DNA of 64,000 bases from the NCBI RefSeq assembly GCF_019991125.1, contig NZ_JAGENB010000006.1, positions 186,001-250,000 of the forward strand, read 5' to 3'. Shown piece by piece: positions 45,043-54,400 of this stretch; the first letter of the stretch is position 1; the number at the start of each line of letters is the position of its first letter. The notes beneath the pieces are model-generated. The model was not told the origin of the DNA. It did not search any database and worked only from the letters and a program-made list of their open reading frames with translations. The stretch comes from Phyllobacterium calauticae. Its GTDB lineage: Bacteria; Pseudomonadota; Alphaproteobacteria; Rhizobiales; Rhizobiaceae. A program made the position numbers and the translations under genes.

Positions 45043-46125
45043 TCAGAAGCCAAAGTCGATACCTTCGATATCCATGAATTCCGAACCGACAGCCGAACCG
45101 CTGTCCTTGATATCCGAGAAAATCTCGCCGACATCGCCGTCAAAGACAATGGCCGTGTAGTCCGCATGAAACCGCGCCAGCCGGATGGCGGCCCAGGGCC
45201 GCATCAGCCCGAGGGTGACGATGGTGACAATCAGATTGGAAATCATCACCCAGGCATAGGTCCAGCGCGGCATGTCGGAATAGAGATAGTGCCTGTCATC
45301 GAATGTCGTGGCACTCAGACCGGCGTTGCGTATGCCGGCGGAATAGAGCAGTCCCGTGACGGCATAGATCAGCAGCACGGGCACGAACAGAAGATATATG
45401 AGCAGAATGAATGCCACTTCGCCGCTCGAAGCCTCCGCCTTCATTGCCGCAAGCCCGGCCGATGCGCCGGCGATCAGGATTCCGAAAAGAAAAAGTCCGG
45501 CAACCGTCAGTACGGCAGGTAAAACCCAGACGCGATAAAGCGAGCCGATCGTCGGGTCCGGCGAAAACACCTTGCCGCCATAGCGCAGGTTGCCGAGCGT
45601 GTAGCGCAAGGTCCACCGGCTGGCGATGGGCGCGAGCAGGCCGAAGGAAATCCCCGCCACAAGGCTGCTGAGGAAAAACGCCCTGACCGCACCCCAATAA
45701 CCGCCGGTGAAATCGAAGCGCACATTGCGGTAGCTGGTGACGCGCGCGCTGAACCGCAGGCCGCGCGCAATCAGCCAGGGGATCGCGGCGATGAACACCA
45801 GGCCGAGCAGCCCGCCGAGGAGCGGCGAAAACCGGAGCAGTATATTGTAGAGGATGAGATAGCCGACGACGAGGATGCGGCCGATCAGAATCTGCTTCGG
45901 CCGGGCGTGATAATCGAACCGGCCATCGGCCAGTTTGGTATTGCCGTAGAAATAACGATTGCGCCGCACCTTTGCCCAGGCAGAATAGATGCCGAGCGTC
46001 ACAATCGTCAGCAATACATTGACGATCCAGATGCCGAAATACTCCTTGGCGGTGCCGGAGAACGAAAACCGGTGACCGGTATATTCAGCCGGACGGCCGA
46101 ACCGTGGTTGTGGCGAGCCTTCCAT
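45043..46125 (-). CDS. DUF898 (YjgN-like) membrane protein
   Basis: 360 residues, about eight transmembrane segments. The DUF898 hallmark repeats are seen: RFSFSGTAKEYFGIWIVNVL.., TLGIYSAWAKVRRNRYFYGNT near the N-terminus and TLGLMRPWAAIRLARFHADYT near the C-terminus. Function unknown. Probably cotranscribed with, and acting with, the M48 protease that starts one base later. Divergent from pccB. Confidence 0.92.
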   Translation of the reverse strand: MEGSPQPRFGRPAEYTGHRFSFSGTAKEYFGIWIVNVLLTIVTLGIYSAWAKVRRNRYFYGNTKLADGRFDYHARPKQILIGRILVVGYLILYNILLRFSPLLGGLLGLVFIAAIPWLIARGLRFSARVTSYRNVRFDFTGGYWGAVRAFFLSSLVAGISFGLLAPIASRWTLRYTLGNLRYGGKVFSPDPTIGSLYRVWVLPAVLTVAGLFLFGILIAGASAGLAAMKAEASSGEVAFILLIYLLFVPVLLIYAVTGLLYSAGIRNAGLSATTFDDRHYLYSDMPRWTYAWVMISNLIVTIVTLGLMRPWAAIRLARFHADYTAIVFDGDVGEIFSDIKDSGSAVGSEFMDIEGIDFGF

Positions 46126-46230
46126 GTTTCCCCCGAAACAGTTTTGTCCGACAGGACTCCAGGAACAGGCTTAGCCCGACTTGGGACGGGATAGCAATCA
46201 CGCGGCCGGAATTTCACCGCGACGGCCGTT

Positions 46231-46278
46231 TGATATCGCCGACAAACCGCTTTCGCAGGCCGGTTTGTCCTGATATCA
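46231..46278. promoter_or_regulatory. Long inverted repeat upstream of pccB
   Basis: TGATATC-3-GACAAACCG-11-CGGTTTGTC-2-GATATCA: two nested perfect arm pairs of seven and nine bases. It lies 26 bases before the pccB start in the pccB/DUF898 divergent region. Candidate repressor operator or mRNA hairpin. Confidence 0.55.
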
Positions 46279-46303
46279 GAAATGTCATAATGAGGAGGAT
46301 GCC

Positions 46304-47836
46304 ATGAAGGATGTGCTGATCGAGCTGGAACGCCGCAGGACCATTGCGCGGGAGGGCGGCGGCAAGACGCGGATCGAGGCCCAGCACAAGCGCGGCAAGC
46401 TGACGGCGCGCGAGCGCATCGACATTTTCCTCGACGAAGGCTCGTTCGAGGAGTTCGACATGTTCGTCGAACACCGCTCGACCGATTTCGGCATGGAAGA
46501 GACAAAATTTGCCGGTGATGGCGTCGTGACCGGCTGGGGAACCATCAACGGGCGCACGGTTTTCGTCTTCGCCAAGGATTTTACCGTGTTCGGCGGCTCG
46601 CTTTCCGAGGCGCATGCGGAAAAGGTGCAGAAAATCCAGGACATGGCCCTGCGCAACCGCGCGCCGGTCATCGGGCTTTACGATGCGGGCGGCGCGCGTA
46701 TCCAGGAAGGCGTGGCGGCGCTCGGCGGCTATGCGGAAATCTTTCAGCGCAACGTGCTTGCGTCAGGCGTCATCCCGCAGATTTCGGTGATCATGGGACC
46801 GTGTGCGGGTGGCGACGTCTATTCCCCCGCCATGACGGATTTCATCTTCATGGTGCGCGACACGTCCTACATGTTCGTTACCGGGCCGGATGTGGTGAAA
46901 ACCGTGACCAATGAAACGGTGACGGCCGAGCAGCTGGGCGGCGCGTCGATCCACACCACCAAATCGTCGATTGCCGACGGCGCCTATGACAATGACGTGG
47001 CCGCCCTGTTGCAGATGCGCCGCCTGATTGATTTTCTCCCGGCATCCAACACCGCCGATATTCCCGAGATCGAATGTTTCCAGGATACGGACGAGCCGGA
47101 TTACTCGCTCGACCGGCTGGTGCCGGACAATGCCAACAAGCCCTACGACATCAAGGAACTGATCCGCAAAACCGTCGATGAGGCGGATTTTTTCGAGATC
47201 CAGGAAAGTTTTGCCAAAAACATCGTCGTCGGCTTCGGCCGCGTCGAGGGCCGCACCGTCGGCATCGTCGGCAACCAGCCGATGGTTCTCGCGGGCGTGC
47301 TGGACAGCGATGCCTCGCGCAAGGCGGCGCGCTTCGTCCGCTTCTGCGACTGCTTCAACATTCCCATCGTCACGTTCGTCGACGTGCCCGGCTTCCTCCC
47401 CGGTACGGCGCAGGAATATGGCGGCCTGATCAAGCATGGTGCCAAGCTCCTGTTCGCCTATGCGGAGGCAACGGTGCCGAAGATCACCATCATCACGCGC
47501 AAGGCCTATGGCGGCGCCTATGACGTGATGGCGTCCAAACATCTGCGCGGCGACATCAATTATGCCTGGCCGTCGGCGCAGATCGCGGTGATGGGTGCCA
47601 AGGGCGCGGTGGAAATCATCTACCGCAAGGATATTGGCGATGCGGAGAAAATCGCGGCGCACACGAAACGCTACGAGGACAGGTTCCTGTCGCCGTTCGT
47701 GGCGGCCGAGCGTGGGTACATTGATGAGGTGATCATGCCCCATTCCACGCGCAAGCGGGTGTCACGGGCACTGCGCATGCTGCGCAACAAGGATCTCGAA
47801 AATCCCTGGAAGAAACATGACAATATCCCGCTTTAA
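46304..47836 (+). CDS. pccB: Propionyl-CoA carboxylase beta subunit
   Basis: Carboxyltransferase that moves CO2 from biotin-PccA to propionyl-CoA. 510 residues; GAGGAGG before the ATG. N-terminal crotonase-like domain ([60 protein letters not shown]) and C-terminal half ([39 protein letters not shown]). The Asp in [13 protein letters not shown] fits propionyl- rather than acetyl-CoA preference. The alpha subunit is encoded 41 kb away on the other strand. Confidence 0.95.
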   Translation: MKDVLIELERRRTIAREGGGKTRIEAQHKRGKLTARERIDIFLDEGSFEEFDMFVEHRSTDFGMEETKFAGDGVVTGWGTINGRTVFVFAKDFTVFGGSLSEAHAEKVQKIQDMALRNRAPVIGLYDAGGARIQEGVAALGGYAEIFQRNVLASGVIPQISVIMGPCAGGDVYSPAMTDFIFMVRDTSYMFVTGPDVVKTVTNETVTAEQLGGASIHTTKSSIADGAYDNDVAALLQMRRLIDFLPASNTADIPEIECFQDTDEPDYSLDRLVPDNANKPYDIKELIRKTVDEADFFEIQESFAKNIVVGFGRVEGRTVGIVGNQPMVLAGVLDSDASRKAARFVRFCDCFNIPIVTFVDVPGFLPGTAQEYGGLIKHGAKLLFAYAEATVPKITIITRKAYGGAYDVMASKHLRGDINYAWPSAQIAVMGAKGAVEIIYRKDIGDAEKIAAHTKRYEDRFLSPFVAAERGYIDEVIMPHSTRKRVSRALRMLRNKDLENPWKKHDNIPL

Positions 47837-47888
47837 GGCGGGATATCGGTATTCAAGACAGTAATGCCGGGAATTGGAAACCGGGAAA

Positions 47889-48074
47889 TTAACGGCGGAA
47901 GCTGAAGCCGCCGCTGGATTCGCGAAGGATCTGCGAAATGGTGCGCTTGTCGCATGGCTCTGCCAATTTGGCGGCGGCCTTGACCATTGTTGCGCTCGAC
48001 TTCACGCCGACCTTCGGCAGTTTGATGACACGTGCTTCAGACGGCGACGACGTTTCTTTATTTATTGTTAGCAT
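47889..48074 (-). CDS. Small peptide with conserved-looking C-terminal GG-FSFRR tail
   Basis: 61 residues. AGAGGTG eight bases before the ATG supports translation. Basic N-terminal and middle part (KLPKVGVKSSATMVKAAAKL), one cysteine, then ILRESSGGFSFRR. The tail, two glycines followed by an aromatic-rich basic pentapeptide, resembles precursor cores of cyclophane-type peptides, but no radical SAM enzyme or exporter is near, so this is a weak analogy. AT-rich upstream region (48075-48300) unlike the flanks. It may simply be a small orphan protein. Confidence 0.5.
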   Translation of the reverse strand: MLTINKETSSPSEARVIKLPKVGVKSSATMVKAAAKLAEPCDKRTISQILRESSGGFSFRR

Positions 48075-48370
48075 TGTTCACACCTCTAGTTAAACTACTC
48101 TCGCCAAGAGAATAATCCTGTTTCAGCATGCGTCTGTATTTCGGATGCATTGTGACACTAAGAAAATTCAAACGATTTAACAAATCACTATTTGTATCCG
48201 ATTTTGACTCTCGTTTGAATAAAACCAACAAATCGTAAAAAGGTTCCCCGTCCGTAAATATCACGTAAATATTACACTATGAAACAACAGTAAAAGGCCG
48301 TTTCGGCCGGAATGATCCCGCTCTTATGGTTAACGCAACAGGCGTGGCAGAGGCTGAGCACGTGGTTGTG
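48075..48370. other. AT-rich intergenic region
   Basis: About 296 bp of low-GC DNA upstream of the 61-residue peptide gene. A weak minus-strand frame (48058-48264, GTG start, no ribosome site) is not convincing. A short GGCCG-TTT-CGGCC hairpin followed by TTTTAC on the minus strand (48296-48308) could be a weak terminator. Confidence 0.4.
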
Positions 48371-48494
48371 GTGCGCGGTTCGACAAGCTCACCATGAGGG
48401 AAGTGATGTGGTGACAAGGCCAATCGGAAAGATTGCAGAACCTGGCTCCCTGCAATCCTCATCCTCCCTCATGGTGAGCTTGTCGAACCACGCA
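48371..48494. repeat. Intergenic palindromic repeat, copy 7
   Basis: Arms GTGCGCGGTTCGACAAGCTC..CATGAGGGA and reverse complement, spacer about 65 nt with the CCAATCGGAAAGATTGCAGA segment also found in copies 6 and 8. Confidence 0.92.
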
Positions 48495-48530
48495 TCAAGG
48501 GCTTTGCAACCGGGGTGATCGCGTTGCGGC

Positions 48531-48710
48531 TTAAATGGCCTCGATGCCGACCTTGCGCTGGATCTGGTCGATCGTCTCCTTGACGAAGAAGGTCAGGCCA
48601 GCGGTTACGGTCACGATGTGCGTTCCCGTCCCGTAAGGGTTGAACGATACGACATGGGCAAAGTTGAGTGTGATGTGATCGCCGTTGACGTCGGTCAGTT
48701 TGATCCACAT
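48531..48710 (-). CDS. Small FlbD-like protein
   Basis: 59 residues; GGGAGGGAAG precedes the ATG. The pattern WIKLTDVNGDHITLNFAHVV..THIVTVTAGLTFFVKETIDQ..RKVG closely follows the FlbD family pattern (IxLTxLNGxxxxLNxxxI .. TxIxLxxGxxxxVxExxxE). FlbD itself is a short protein of flagellar operons; no flagellar gene is in the window, so this may be a paralogue with another role. Confidence 0.7.
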   Translation of the reverse strand: MWIKLTDVNGDHITLNFAHVVSFNPYGTGTHIVTVTAGLTFFVKETIDQIQRKVGIEAI

Positions 48711-48831
48711 GGCTGTCTTCCCTCCCAGTTTGACTGCACAGCGGCTTCAACAGACACGCTGTGCCGTCAGGGAAGCAGGTTTCCCGGCATCAGGCAATTC
48801 GATTAACGGCATTGCCGGAGATTCTTGCCGA

Positions 48832-49575
48832 CTATGGTTTCCGGCGATAGTGATAGCTGTGCAGTTCCCGGTCAAAACCCAGCGAGGCATAGAGCGCCCG
48901 CGCCGGCTGATTGTCGGTGATAACCTGCAGGCAGGCACCCTCGGCGCCTTCGTCCCGCGCCCAGTCGAGCAAGGTTCCAACCGCCCGCTGGCCATAGCCG
49001 CGCTTGCGGTAATCCGCATCGGTAGCGACGGATTCCAGCACCAGCAGGCCGTTGCTGATGGCACCATAGGCTTTGGCGACGATCCGGCCGTCCATGGTGA
49101 CGGACGCAAAGGCCTTTGGCACGACGATGGAGGCAATCATATCGGTGAAAACCGCCTGCTCATCATCCGACCAGCCGGAGATGCGCTTGCCGTCACGCGA
49201 CCAGCCCGGCGTCATCTCGCGCGACAGTTCGGCGGCAGCAGCGCCGCCTGGGCGATGGCGGCGCAGGTCGCAGTGCAGAACCGTGCTGCCACCCTCGAAA
49301 CGGTAACCGCGCTCGACCAGATGCGACTCCATTTCATCGGCGATGGTCGGAACCCGGAAAATGTAATCGCGGCCGAGCGCGCCATAGAGTTTTTCCGCCG
49401 CATCGATCACGCCGGCGGGTTCGGCGCGCGGTCCGCGCAAAGGGTTGACCGAATTGGTGCGGCGAACGCCGCCGCCGGAAAACCGCATCAGCCAGCCGCC
49501 ATGCAGAACCTGCCGCGGCGACGGCCATGCATTGAAACACGCTTCCTCGACCCGCCAGTTCAGATCATCCATCAC
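48832..49575 (-). CDS. GNAT family N-acetyltransferase
   Basis: 247 residues. The N-terminal half (about 1-125) is an auxiliary region starting WRVEEACFNAWPSPRQVLHGGWLMRFS with GGGVRRTNSVNPL. The C-terminal half is a GNAT fold with acetyl-CoA motif A VLESVATDADYRKRGYGQRAVGTLL (R/QxxGxG/A) and motif B NQPARALYASLGF. Double-module GNATs of this type are found in alphaproteobacteria; substrate unknown. Tandem ATGs at 49575 and 49572. Last gene of the gat operon, nine bases after the FAD oxidoreductase stop. Confidence 0.88.
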   Translation of the reverse strand: MMDDLNWRVEEACFNAWPSPRQVLHGGWLMRFSGGGVRRTNSVNPLRGPRAEPAGVIDAAEKLYGALGRDYIFRVPTIADEMESHLVERGYRFEGGSTVLHCDLRRHRPGGAAAAELSREMTPGWSRDGKRISGWSDDEQAVFTDMIASIVVPKAFASVTMDGRIVAKAYGAISNGLLVLESVATDADYRKRGYGQRAVGTLLDWARDEGAEGACLQVITDNQPARALYASLGFDRELHSYHYRRKP

Positions 49576-49584
49576 TGCTTTCTC

Positions 49585-50766
49585 CTAAACCGCCTGCCCT
49601 GCCACCCAGCCGGATGACCAGGCCCACTGAAAATTGTAACCGCCGAGCCAGCCCGTCACGTCGACCACTTCACCGATGAAGTAGAGGCCTTTGACGGATT
49701 TGGCTTCCATCGTCTTCTGGTCGAGCCCGTCCGTGTCGACACCGCCCAGCGTGACTTCCGCCGTGCGGTAGCCTTCGGACCCGGCGGGCTTGACCTGCCA
49801 TTCATTGATGGCCTTCTCGACGCCGAGCAACTGCTTGTCGGAGACATCGGCGAGATGGCTGTGGATGCCGCTGTTTTCGGCGATCAGCTGCGCCAGCCGC
49901 TTCGGCAGAAGCTCCGACAGGGCTGTCTGCAGCGCCTGCCGCCCATTGCGCGCACGGGCGGCACGCAGCGCGTCAAGAATTTTGACACCCGGCAGCATGG
50001 CAACGCTGATCGTGTCGCCCTCGCGCCAATAGGACGATATCTGCAGGATCGACGGGCCGCTGAGACCGCGATGGGTGAAGAGCATGGCTTCGGCAAATTT
50101 TGTCTTGCCGTGGCTGACGACGGCATCGACGGAAATACCGGACAGGGGTTTCAAGGGCGCCAGCGTGTTGTCATCGAAGGTCAGCGGCACCAGCGCCGGG
50201 CGGATGTCGGTCAGCGCCAGGCCGAACTGCCTGGCAACATCATAGCCAAAGCCGGTTGCGCCCATTTTGGGAATGGACTTGCCGCCACAGGCGACCACCA
50301 GCGAGGTACAGCGCACGCGCTCGCCGGACAGCGCAACGGTATAGCCATCCGTCGTTGCTTCAATGGACTCCACCACCGTCTGCAACCGCAGCTCGACATT
50401 GGCCTGCTTCATCTCCGTGACCAGGAGATCGATGATCTGCTTGGCCGAACCGTCGCAGAACAGCTGGCCCAGCGTCTTTTCATGCCAGGCGATGCCATAG
50501 CGGTCGACCAGCGCGATAAAATGGCGCTGGGTATAGCGACGCAGCGCGGAAATGCAGAAATGCGGGTTTTTGCTGATGTAGTTCTGCGGGGCGGCGTTGA
50601 GATTGGTGAAGTTGCAGCGCCCGCCGCCTGAAATGCGGATCTTGTCGCCCGGCGCTTTGGCATGATCGACGATGAGAACCGAGCGGCCGCGCTTGCCCGC
50701 CTCGACAGCGCACATCATGCCCGCAGCGCCCGCGCCGATGATGAGAACGTCCACCTGCTTCATCAT
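49585..50766 (-). CDS. HI0933/YhiN-family FAD-dependent oxidoreductase
   Basis: 393 residues. FAD-binding Rossmann VDVLIIGAGAAGMMCAVEAG, family signature KIRISGGGRCNFTN, second motif VVACGGKSIPKMGATGFGYD, and the C-terminal GLYFIGEVVDVTGWLGGYNFQWAW. Members are annotated as flavoproteins or aminoacetone oxidase-like without a firm physiological role. The start overlaps the YdcF stop by four bases. Confidence 0.92.
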   Translation of the reverse strand: MMKQVDVLIIGAGAAGMMCAVEAGKRGRSVLIVDHAKAPGDKIRISGGGRCNFTNLNAAPQNYISKNPHFCISALRRYTQRHFIALVDRYGIAWHEKTLGQLFCDGSAKQIIDLLVTEMKQANVELRLQTVVESIEATTDGYTVALSGERVRCTSLVVACGGKSIPKMGATGFGYDVARQFGLALTDIRPALVPLTFDDNTLAPLKPLSGISVDAVVSHGKTKFAEAMLFTHRGLSGPSILQISSYWREGDTISVAMLPGVKILDALRAARARNGRQALQTALSELLPKRLAQLIAENSGIHSHLADVSDKQLLGVEKAINEWQVKPAGSEGYRTAEVTLGGVDTDGLDQKTMEAKSVKGLYFIGEVVDVTGWLGGYNFQWAWSSGWVAGQAV

Positions 50767-51557
50767 GGCGACGGCAACAGTTCATCGGTGCGGCCGGTCG
50801 CCCAATAGGCGAAAAGCCCGACCCATTCCTTCAGGACAATCGTCAGGTTCTGCAGGGAATCGATCGGGTTGTCCTGGGCAAATCCGGGATATTCGATGCC
50901 GGAGGTGCGGTAATCGGCAGGCCACGGCACCACGTCGAAGCCCGCCTTGCGGAACAGCCCGACCGAACGGGGCATGTGGAAGGCGGAGGTGACGAGCAGC
51001 CACGTCTCGCCGGGTTTGATGTCGAGCAGCTTTTTGGTGAACTGGGCATTCTCGTAGGTGTTGCGCGATTCATTTTCGAGAACCAGCCGGTCGGCGGCAA
51101 CGCCGAGCGCCGTCAACAGGCGCGGCGCCGTGGCGGCATCGCCCTCGCCGTCCAGCACCAGCGTACCGCCGCCGCCGGTGATCACGACCTTTGCCTCGGG
51201 GTAACGCCGCGCCAGCACCGCCGTTTCGACGAAGCGGTCACCGCTGGCATTGAGCTCGTAGCCGCCGCGCACCAGATTGACCCCGCCTTCGAAACCGCCG
51301 CCAAGGACGATGATGCCATCGACATGCGACGGTGCGGGCGACGGGCGCTGGAACCGGTCTTCCAGCGGATGCATGAGAAGCGCGCCCAGCGAACTCCAGA
51401 CGGCCAGCCCCAGGATCAGAAATGCCCCGGCGGATGCGGTCATCGCCATGCGCCGCCAGGAGAACCACACGGCAAAAAATGCGAGGCCCATCAGCAGAAT
51501 GGAAAAATTCAAGGGTTGAGCAACGAACCAGAACACCTTGGAAACAAAGAAAAACAT
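50763..51557 (-). CDS. YdcF/ElyC/SanA-family membrane protein (DUF218)
   Basis: 264 residues. Two N-terminal transmembrane helices (FWFVAQPLNFSILLMGLAFF, MTASAGAFLILGLAVWSSLG), then the DUF218 domain: VDGIIVLGGGFE, AKVVITGGGGTLVLDGEG, LENESRNTYENAQFTKKLL, LLVTSAFHMPRSVGLFRKAG. ElyC/SanA homologues influence envelope integrity and peptidoglycan precursor use. Nine bases after the GNAT stop. Confidence 0.92.
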   Translation of the reverse strand: MFFFVSKVFWFVAQPLNFSILLMGLAFFAVWFSWRRMAMTASAGAFLILGLAVWSSLGALLMHPLEDRFQRPSPAPSHVDGIIVLGGGFEGGVNLVRGGYELNASGDRFVETAVLARRYPEAKVVITGGGGTLVLDGEGDAATAPRLLTALGVAADRLVLENESRNTYENAQFTKKLLDIKPGETWLLVTSAFHMPRSVGLFRKAGFDVVPWPADYRTSGIEYPGFAQDNPIDSLQNLTIVLKEWVGLFAYWATGRTDELLPSP

Positions 51558-51566
51558 TGAAAGTTC

Positions 51567-52046
51567 CTACGTCAGGTTCGCCAGCATTTTGACCTTCTCG
51601 ATCTTGCGTTCGAGGCTCTCCGACCATTCGAGGCTCTGGTGCACGATTTCAAAGCCCTCACGCTCATACAGGCGTATGGCACCCGCATTGCGCGCATGGG
51701 ATTCAAGCCGGGCGGTTGCATATCCCGCGGCGGCAATGTCGGCTTTCAGCGCCTTGAGCAGGAGCGAACCGATGCCCTGCCCCTGATGGCCGGGATCGAC
51801 CCACATATCCGAGATGTAGTCATCGTTCTTTTCGCGCGCGCCCCAGCCGAGAATGACACCATCCACCTCGGCAACCAGCACGCGGGCAAAATGTTCCTCG
51901 GCAAAGGCCCGGTAGGCACGCTCGACATGCGCGCGCATGCCGGGCAGTTCCGGTTCAAACGAGAAAATATTCGATGCCCAGGCCCGTGAGCCGACCGCGG
52001 CCAGTGCCGCGATGTCGGCTTGCGTGGCAGGCCTGATTACCACCAT
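51567..52046 (-). CDS. GNAT family N-acetyltransferase
   Basis: 159 residues, single GNAT domain. Motif [23 protein letters not shown] (QGxGxG), motif [22 protein letters not shown]. Begins [20 protein letters not shown]. Overlaps the end of gatA by ten bases. Substrate unknown (RimI-like or small molecule). Confidence 0.92.
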   Translation of the reverse strand: MVVIRPATQADIAALAAVGSRAWASNIFSFEPELPGMRAHVERAYRAFAEEHFARVLVAEVDGVILGWGAREKNDDYISDMWVDPGHQGQGIGSLLLKALKADIAAAGYATARLESHARNAGAIRLYEREGFEIVHQSLEWSESLERKIEKVKMLANLT

Positions 52047-53518
52047 TTCGGCGCGTTGAACCTGCCTGCGGCCTGTTCGATGACATAGGCGGTCTGGAAC
52101 AGGGTTTCCTCGTCGAACGGGCGTCCGATCAGCTGCAGGCCAAGCGGCAGGCCCCGGCTGTCCAGTCCGGCAGGCACGGCGATGCCGGGAAGCCCCGCCA
52201 TGTTGACCGTGACCGTGAAAATATCATTCAGGTACATTTTCACCGGATCGGACGCCAGATCCTGATCGGCGATGCCGAAGGCTGCCGACGGGGTTGCGGG
52301 TGTCAGGATCGCATCGACGCCGGCATGGAAGACGTCCTCGAAATCCTTCTTGATCAGGGTGCGGACCTTTTGCGCCTGCAGGTAATAGGCGTCGTAATAA
52401 CCGGCTGACAGCACATAGGTGCCGATCATGATGCGGCGCTTGACCTCGTCGCCGAAACCGCTGGCGCGGGTCCTTTCATACATGTCGACAATGTCCTTGC
52501 CCGGCACGCGCAGGCCGTAACGCACGCCGTCATAGCGGGCAAGGTTCGACGAGGCTTCCGCCGGGGCCACGATGTAATAGGCCGGCAGCGCGTATTTCGT
52601 GTGCGGCAGCGAGATATCGACGATGGATGCACCGGCATCCTTCAGCCAGGCAATGCCCTGCAGCCACAGCTTTTCGATCTCTTCCGGCATGCCCTCGACA
52701 CGGTATTCCTTGGGAATGCCGATCTTGAGGCCGGTCAGCGGCTTGCCGATGATGGATTCGTAATCGGGAACGGCGATATCGACCGATGTCGTGTCCTTGG
52801 TATCGACCGAGGCCATGGATTTGAGCAGGATCGCCGCATCGCGCACGTCGCGGGCAATCGGTCCGGCCTGGTCCAGCGACGAGGCGAAGGCGACAATGCC
52901 CCACCGCGAGCAGCGTCCATAGGTCGGCTTGATGCCGACGGTACCGGTGAAGGCGGCGGGCTGGCGGATGGAACCGCCGGTATCGGTGGCCGTCGCACCG
53001 GCGCACAGGCGGGCGGCGACCGCAGCGGCCGAGCCGCCGGACGAACCGCCGGGCACCAGATCGGCATTGGAGCCGTTGGCGCGCCACGGGTTTTTCACCG
53101 GACCGTAATAGGAGCTTTCGTTGGATGACCCCATGGCGAACTCATCCATGTTGAGCTTGCCGAGCATCACGGCGCCATCGGCCCACAGGTTGGCGGTGAC
53201 GGTGGATTCATAATGCGGCTTGAAGCCGTCGAGGATATGCGAACAGGCCTGCGTGTGGATGCCTTCGGTGCCGAACAGATCCTTGATACCCAGCGGTATG
53301 CCTTCCAGCGCACCGGCCTTGCCTGCAGCCAGACGGGCATCGGATGCCTTGGCCATGTCAAGCGCCTTCTCCGGCGTGACGGCGATATAGGCGTTCAGGG
53401 CCCCGTTCGCGGTCTCGATTGCCTTGAGATAGGCACTGGTCAGCTCGGTGGCGGTGATCGCCCTGGCTTTCAGCTGGTCGCGCGCCTCGGCAATGGTGAG
53501 AGCGGTCAGATCGGTCAT
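52037..53518 (-). CDS. gatA: Aspartyl/glutamyl-tRNA amidotransferase subunit A
   Basis: Glutaminase subunit of GatCAB, which makes Gln-tRNA and/or Asn-tRNA from mischarged precursors. 493 residues. Amidase signature: catalytic Lys in [11 protein letters not shown], Ser-rich loop [15 protein letters not shown] and nucleophile region [19 protein letters not shown], giving the Ser-cisSer-Lys triad. GatB is not in the window; gatC is two genes upstream with a GNAT gene between. Confidence 0.95.
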   Translation of the reverse strand: MTDLTALTIAEARDQLKARAITATELTSAYLKAIETANGALNAYIAVTPEKALDMAKASDARLAAGKAGALEGIPLGIKDLFGTEGIHTQACSHILDGFKPHYESTVTANLWADGAVMLGKLNMDEFAMGSSNESSYYGPVKNPWRANGSNADLVPGGSSGGSAAAVAARLCAGATATDTGGSIRQPAAFTGTVGIKPTYGRCSRWGIVAFASSLDQAGPIARDVRDAAILLKSMASVDTKDTTSVDIAVPDYESIIGKPLTGLKIGIPKEYRVEGMPEEIEKLWLQGIAWLKDAGASIVDISLPHTKYALPAYYIVAPAEASSNLARYDGVRYGLRVPGKDIVDMYERTRASGFGDEVKRRIMIGTYVLSAGYYDAYYLQAQKVRTLIKKDFEDVFHAGVDAILTPATPSAAFGIADQDLASDPVKMYLNDIFTVTVNMAGLPGIAVPAGLDSRGLPLGLQLIGRPFDEETLFQTAYVIEQAAGRFNAPKWW

Positions 53519-53530
53519 ATCAAGTCCTGT

Positions 53531-54013
53531 TTATTGGGCTGGCGCGAGGGCGAGCCGCTTTTCGTAAAATGCACTGTGTTCCGAATCCGGATAATCGAGG
53601 AGCGCACCGCAGCGGGTGAAGCCGGAACGCTCATACAGCCGCCATGCCGCGTCAAATCCGGGGCCGACGCCCGTCTCCAGCACAAGCCGGGACATGCCCT
53701 TGTCGCGGGCGAGCCCGGTTATGGCCTCGAGCAGGATCGAACCAACGCGTTTGCCGCGCACGGACGGCAGGGTGAACATGCGCTTGATCTCGCCGGTTTC
53801 CGCGTCATGCTGCTTGAGCGCACCGCAGCCCACCGCCCGCCCGTTTTCGTCGCGGGCGATGAACACCGTGGTGTCGTCACCCGCCATCTCTTCCACCGTC
53901 ATCTTGAACTGGAATTCGACTGGCGACAGCGGCAGAAGATGCGCATTCAGCGCATCCACAAGGGCGCGGACGTCATCCTGCAGGGGCGTTTCGATGGCGA
54001 CCGTGATCGTCAT
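53531..54013 (-). CDS. GNAT family N-acetyltransferase (between gatC and gatA)
   Basis: 160 residues. GNAT motif A IKRMFTLPSVRGKRVGSILLEAITGLA (RGxxxG variant), motif B AWRLYERSGF. The sequence starts TITVAIETPLQDDVRALVDALNAHL, with ARDENGRAVGCGAL in the beta4 region. Resembles the small putative acetyltransferases of the PA4534/YjhQ-like group. Nine bases after the gatC stop and 12 before gatA. Confidence 0.9.
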   Translation of the reverse strand: MTITVAIETPLQDDVRALVDALNAHLLPLSPVEFQFKMTVEEMAGDDTTVFIARDENGRAVGCGALKQHDAETGEIKRMFTLPSVRGKRVGSILLEAITGLARDKGMSRLVLETGVGPGFDAAWRLYERSGFTRCGALLDYPDSEHSAFYEKRLALAPAQ

Positions 54014-54022
54014 GGCTGCGCC

Positions 54023-54310
54023 TTACTCCACCACTTTCGGAACGACGAAGAAATTCTCTTCGGTGACCGGCGCATTGGCAACGATATCGGCCGCCTTGCC
54101 GCCGTCATTGACGACGTCCCGGCGCTTCTTCATGGCCATGGGCGTGACCGATGTCATGGGCTCGACACCCGCCACATCGACTTCGTTCAGCTGTTCGACG
54201 AAACCGAGGATGGCATTCAGTTCGCCGGTCATGCGGGTCGCATCATCCTCACTCACGGCAATACGGGCAAGACGCGCAACGCGTTTGACGGTGGAAATAT
54301 CGACAGACAT
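54023..54310 (-). CDS. gatC: Aspartyl/glutamyl-tRNA amidotransferase subunit C
   Basis: 95 residues. GatC pattern: [60 protein letters not shown], and the C-terminal [11 protein letters not shown]. Stabilises GatA/GatB and helps position the tRNA. First gene of the seven-gene operon; the upstream 90 bp must contain the promoter. Confidence 0.95.
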   Translation of the reverse strand: MSVDISTVKRVARLARIAVSEDDATRMTGELNAILGFVEQLNEVDVAGVEPMTSVTPMAMKKRRDVVNDGGKAADIVANAPVTEENFFVVPKVVE

Positions 54311-54400
54311 TGGGATTCCCGAAAATTCAATTCTTGATCAAGCAGCTATAGTGTCCGTTGCGGGCAAGCGCAACGGACAAGTCGGCATGCCAGGCGCCGA

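Noticed and set aside
47823-47846. Hairpin overlapping the pccB stop codon as a terminator
   Set aside because: Nine-bp stem but no T-run follows, and it lies partly in coding sequence; not enough to call a terminator.
48058-48264. A 68-codon minus-strand frame upstream of the 61-residue peptide
   Set aside because: GTG start without a ribosome site, and its end overlaps the well-placed ribosome site of the peptide gene. Probably untranslated leader DNA.
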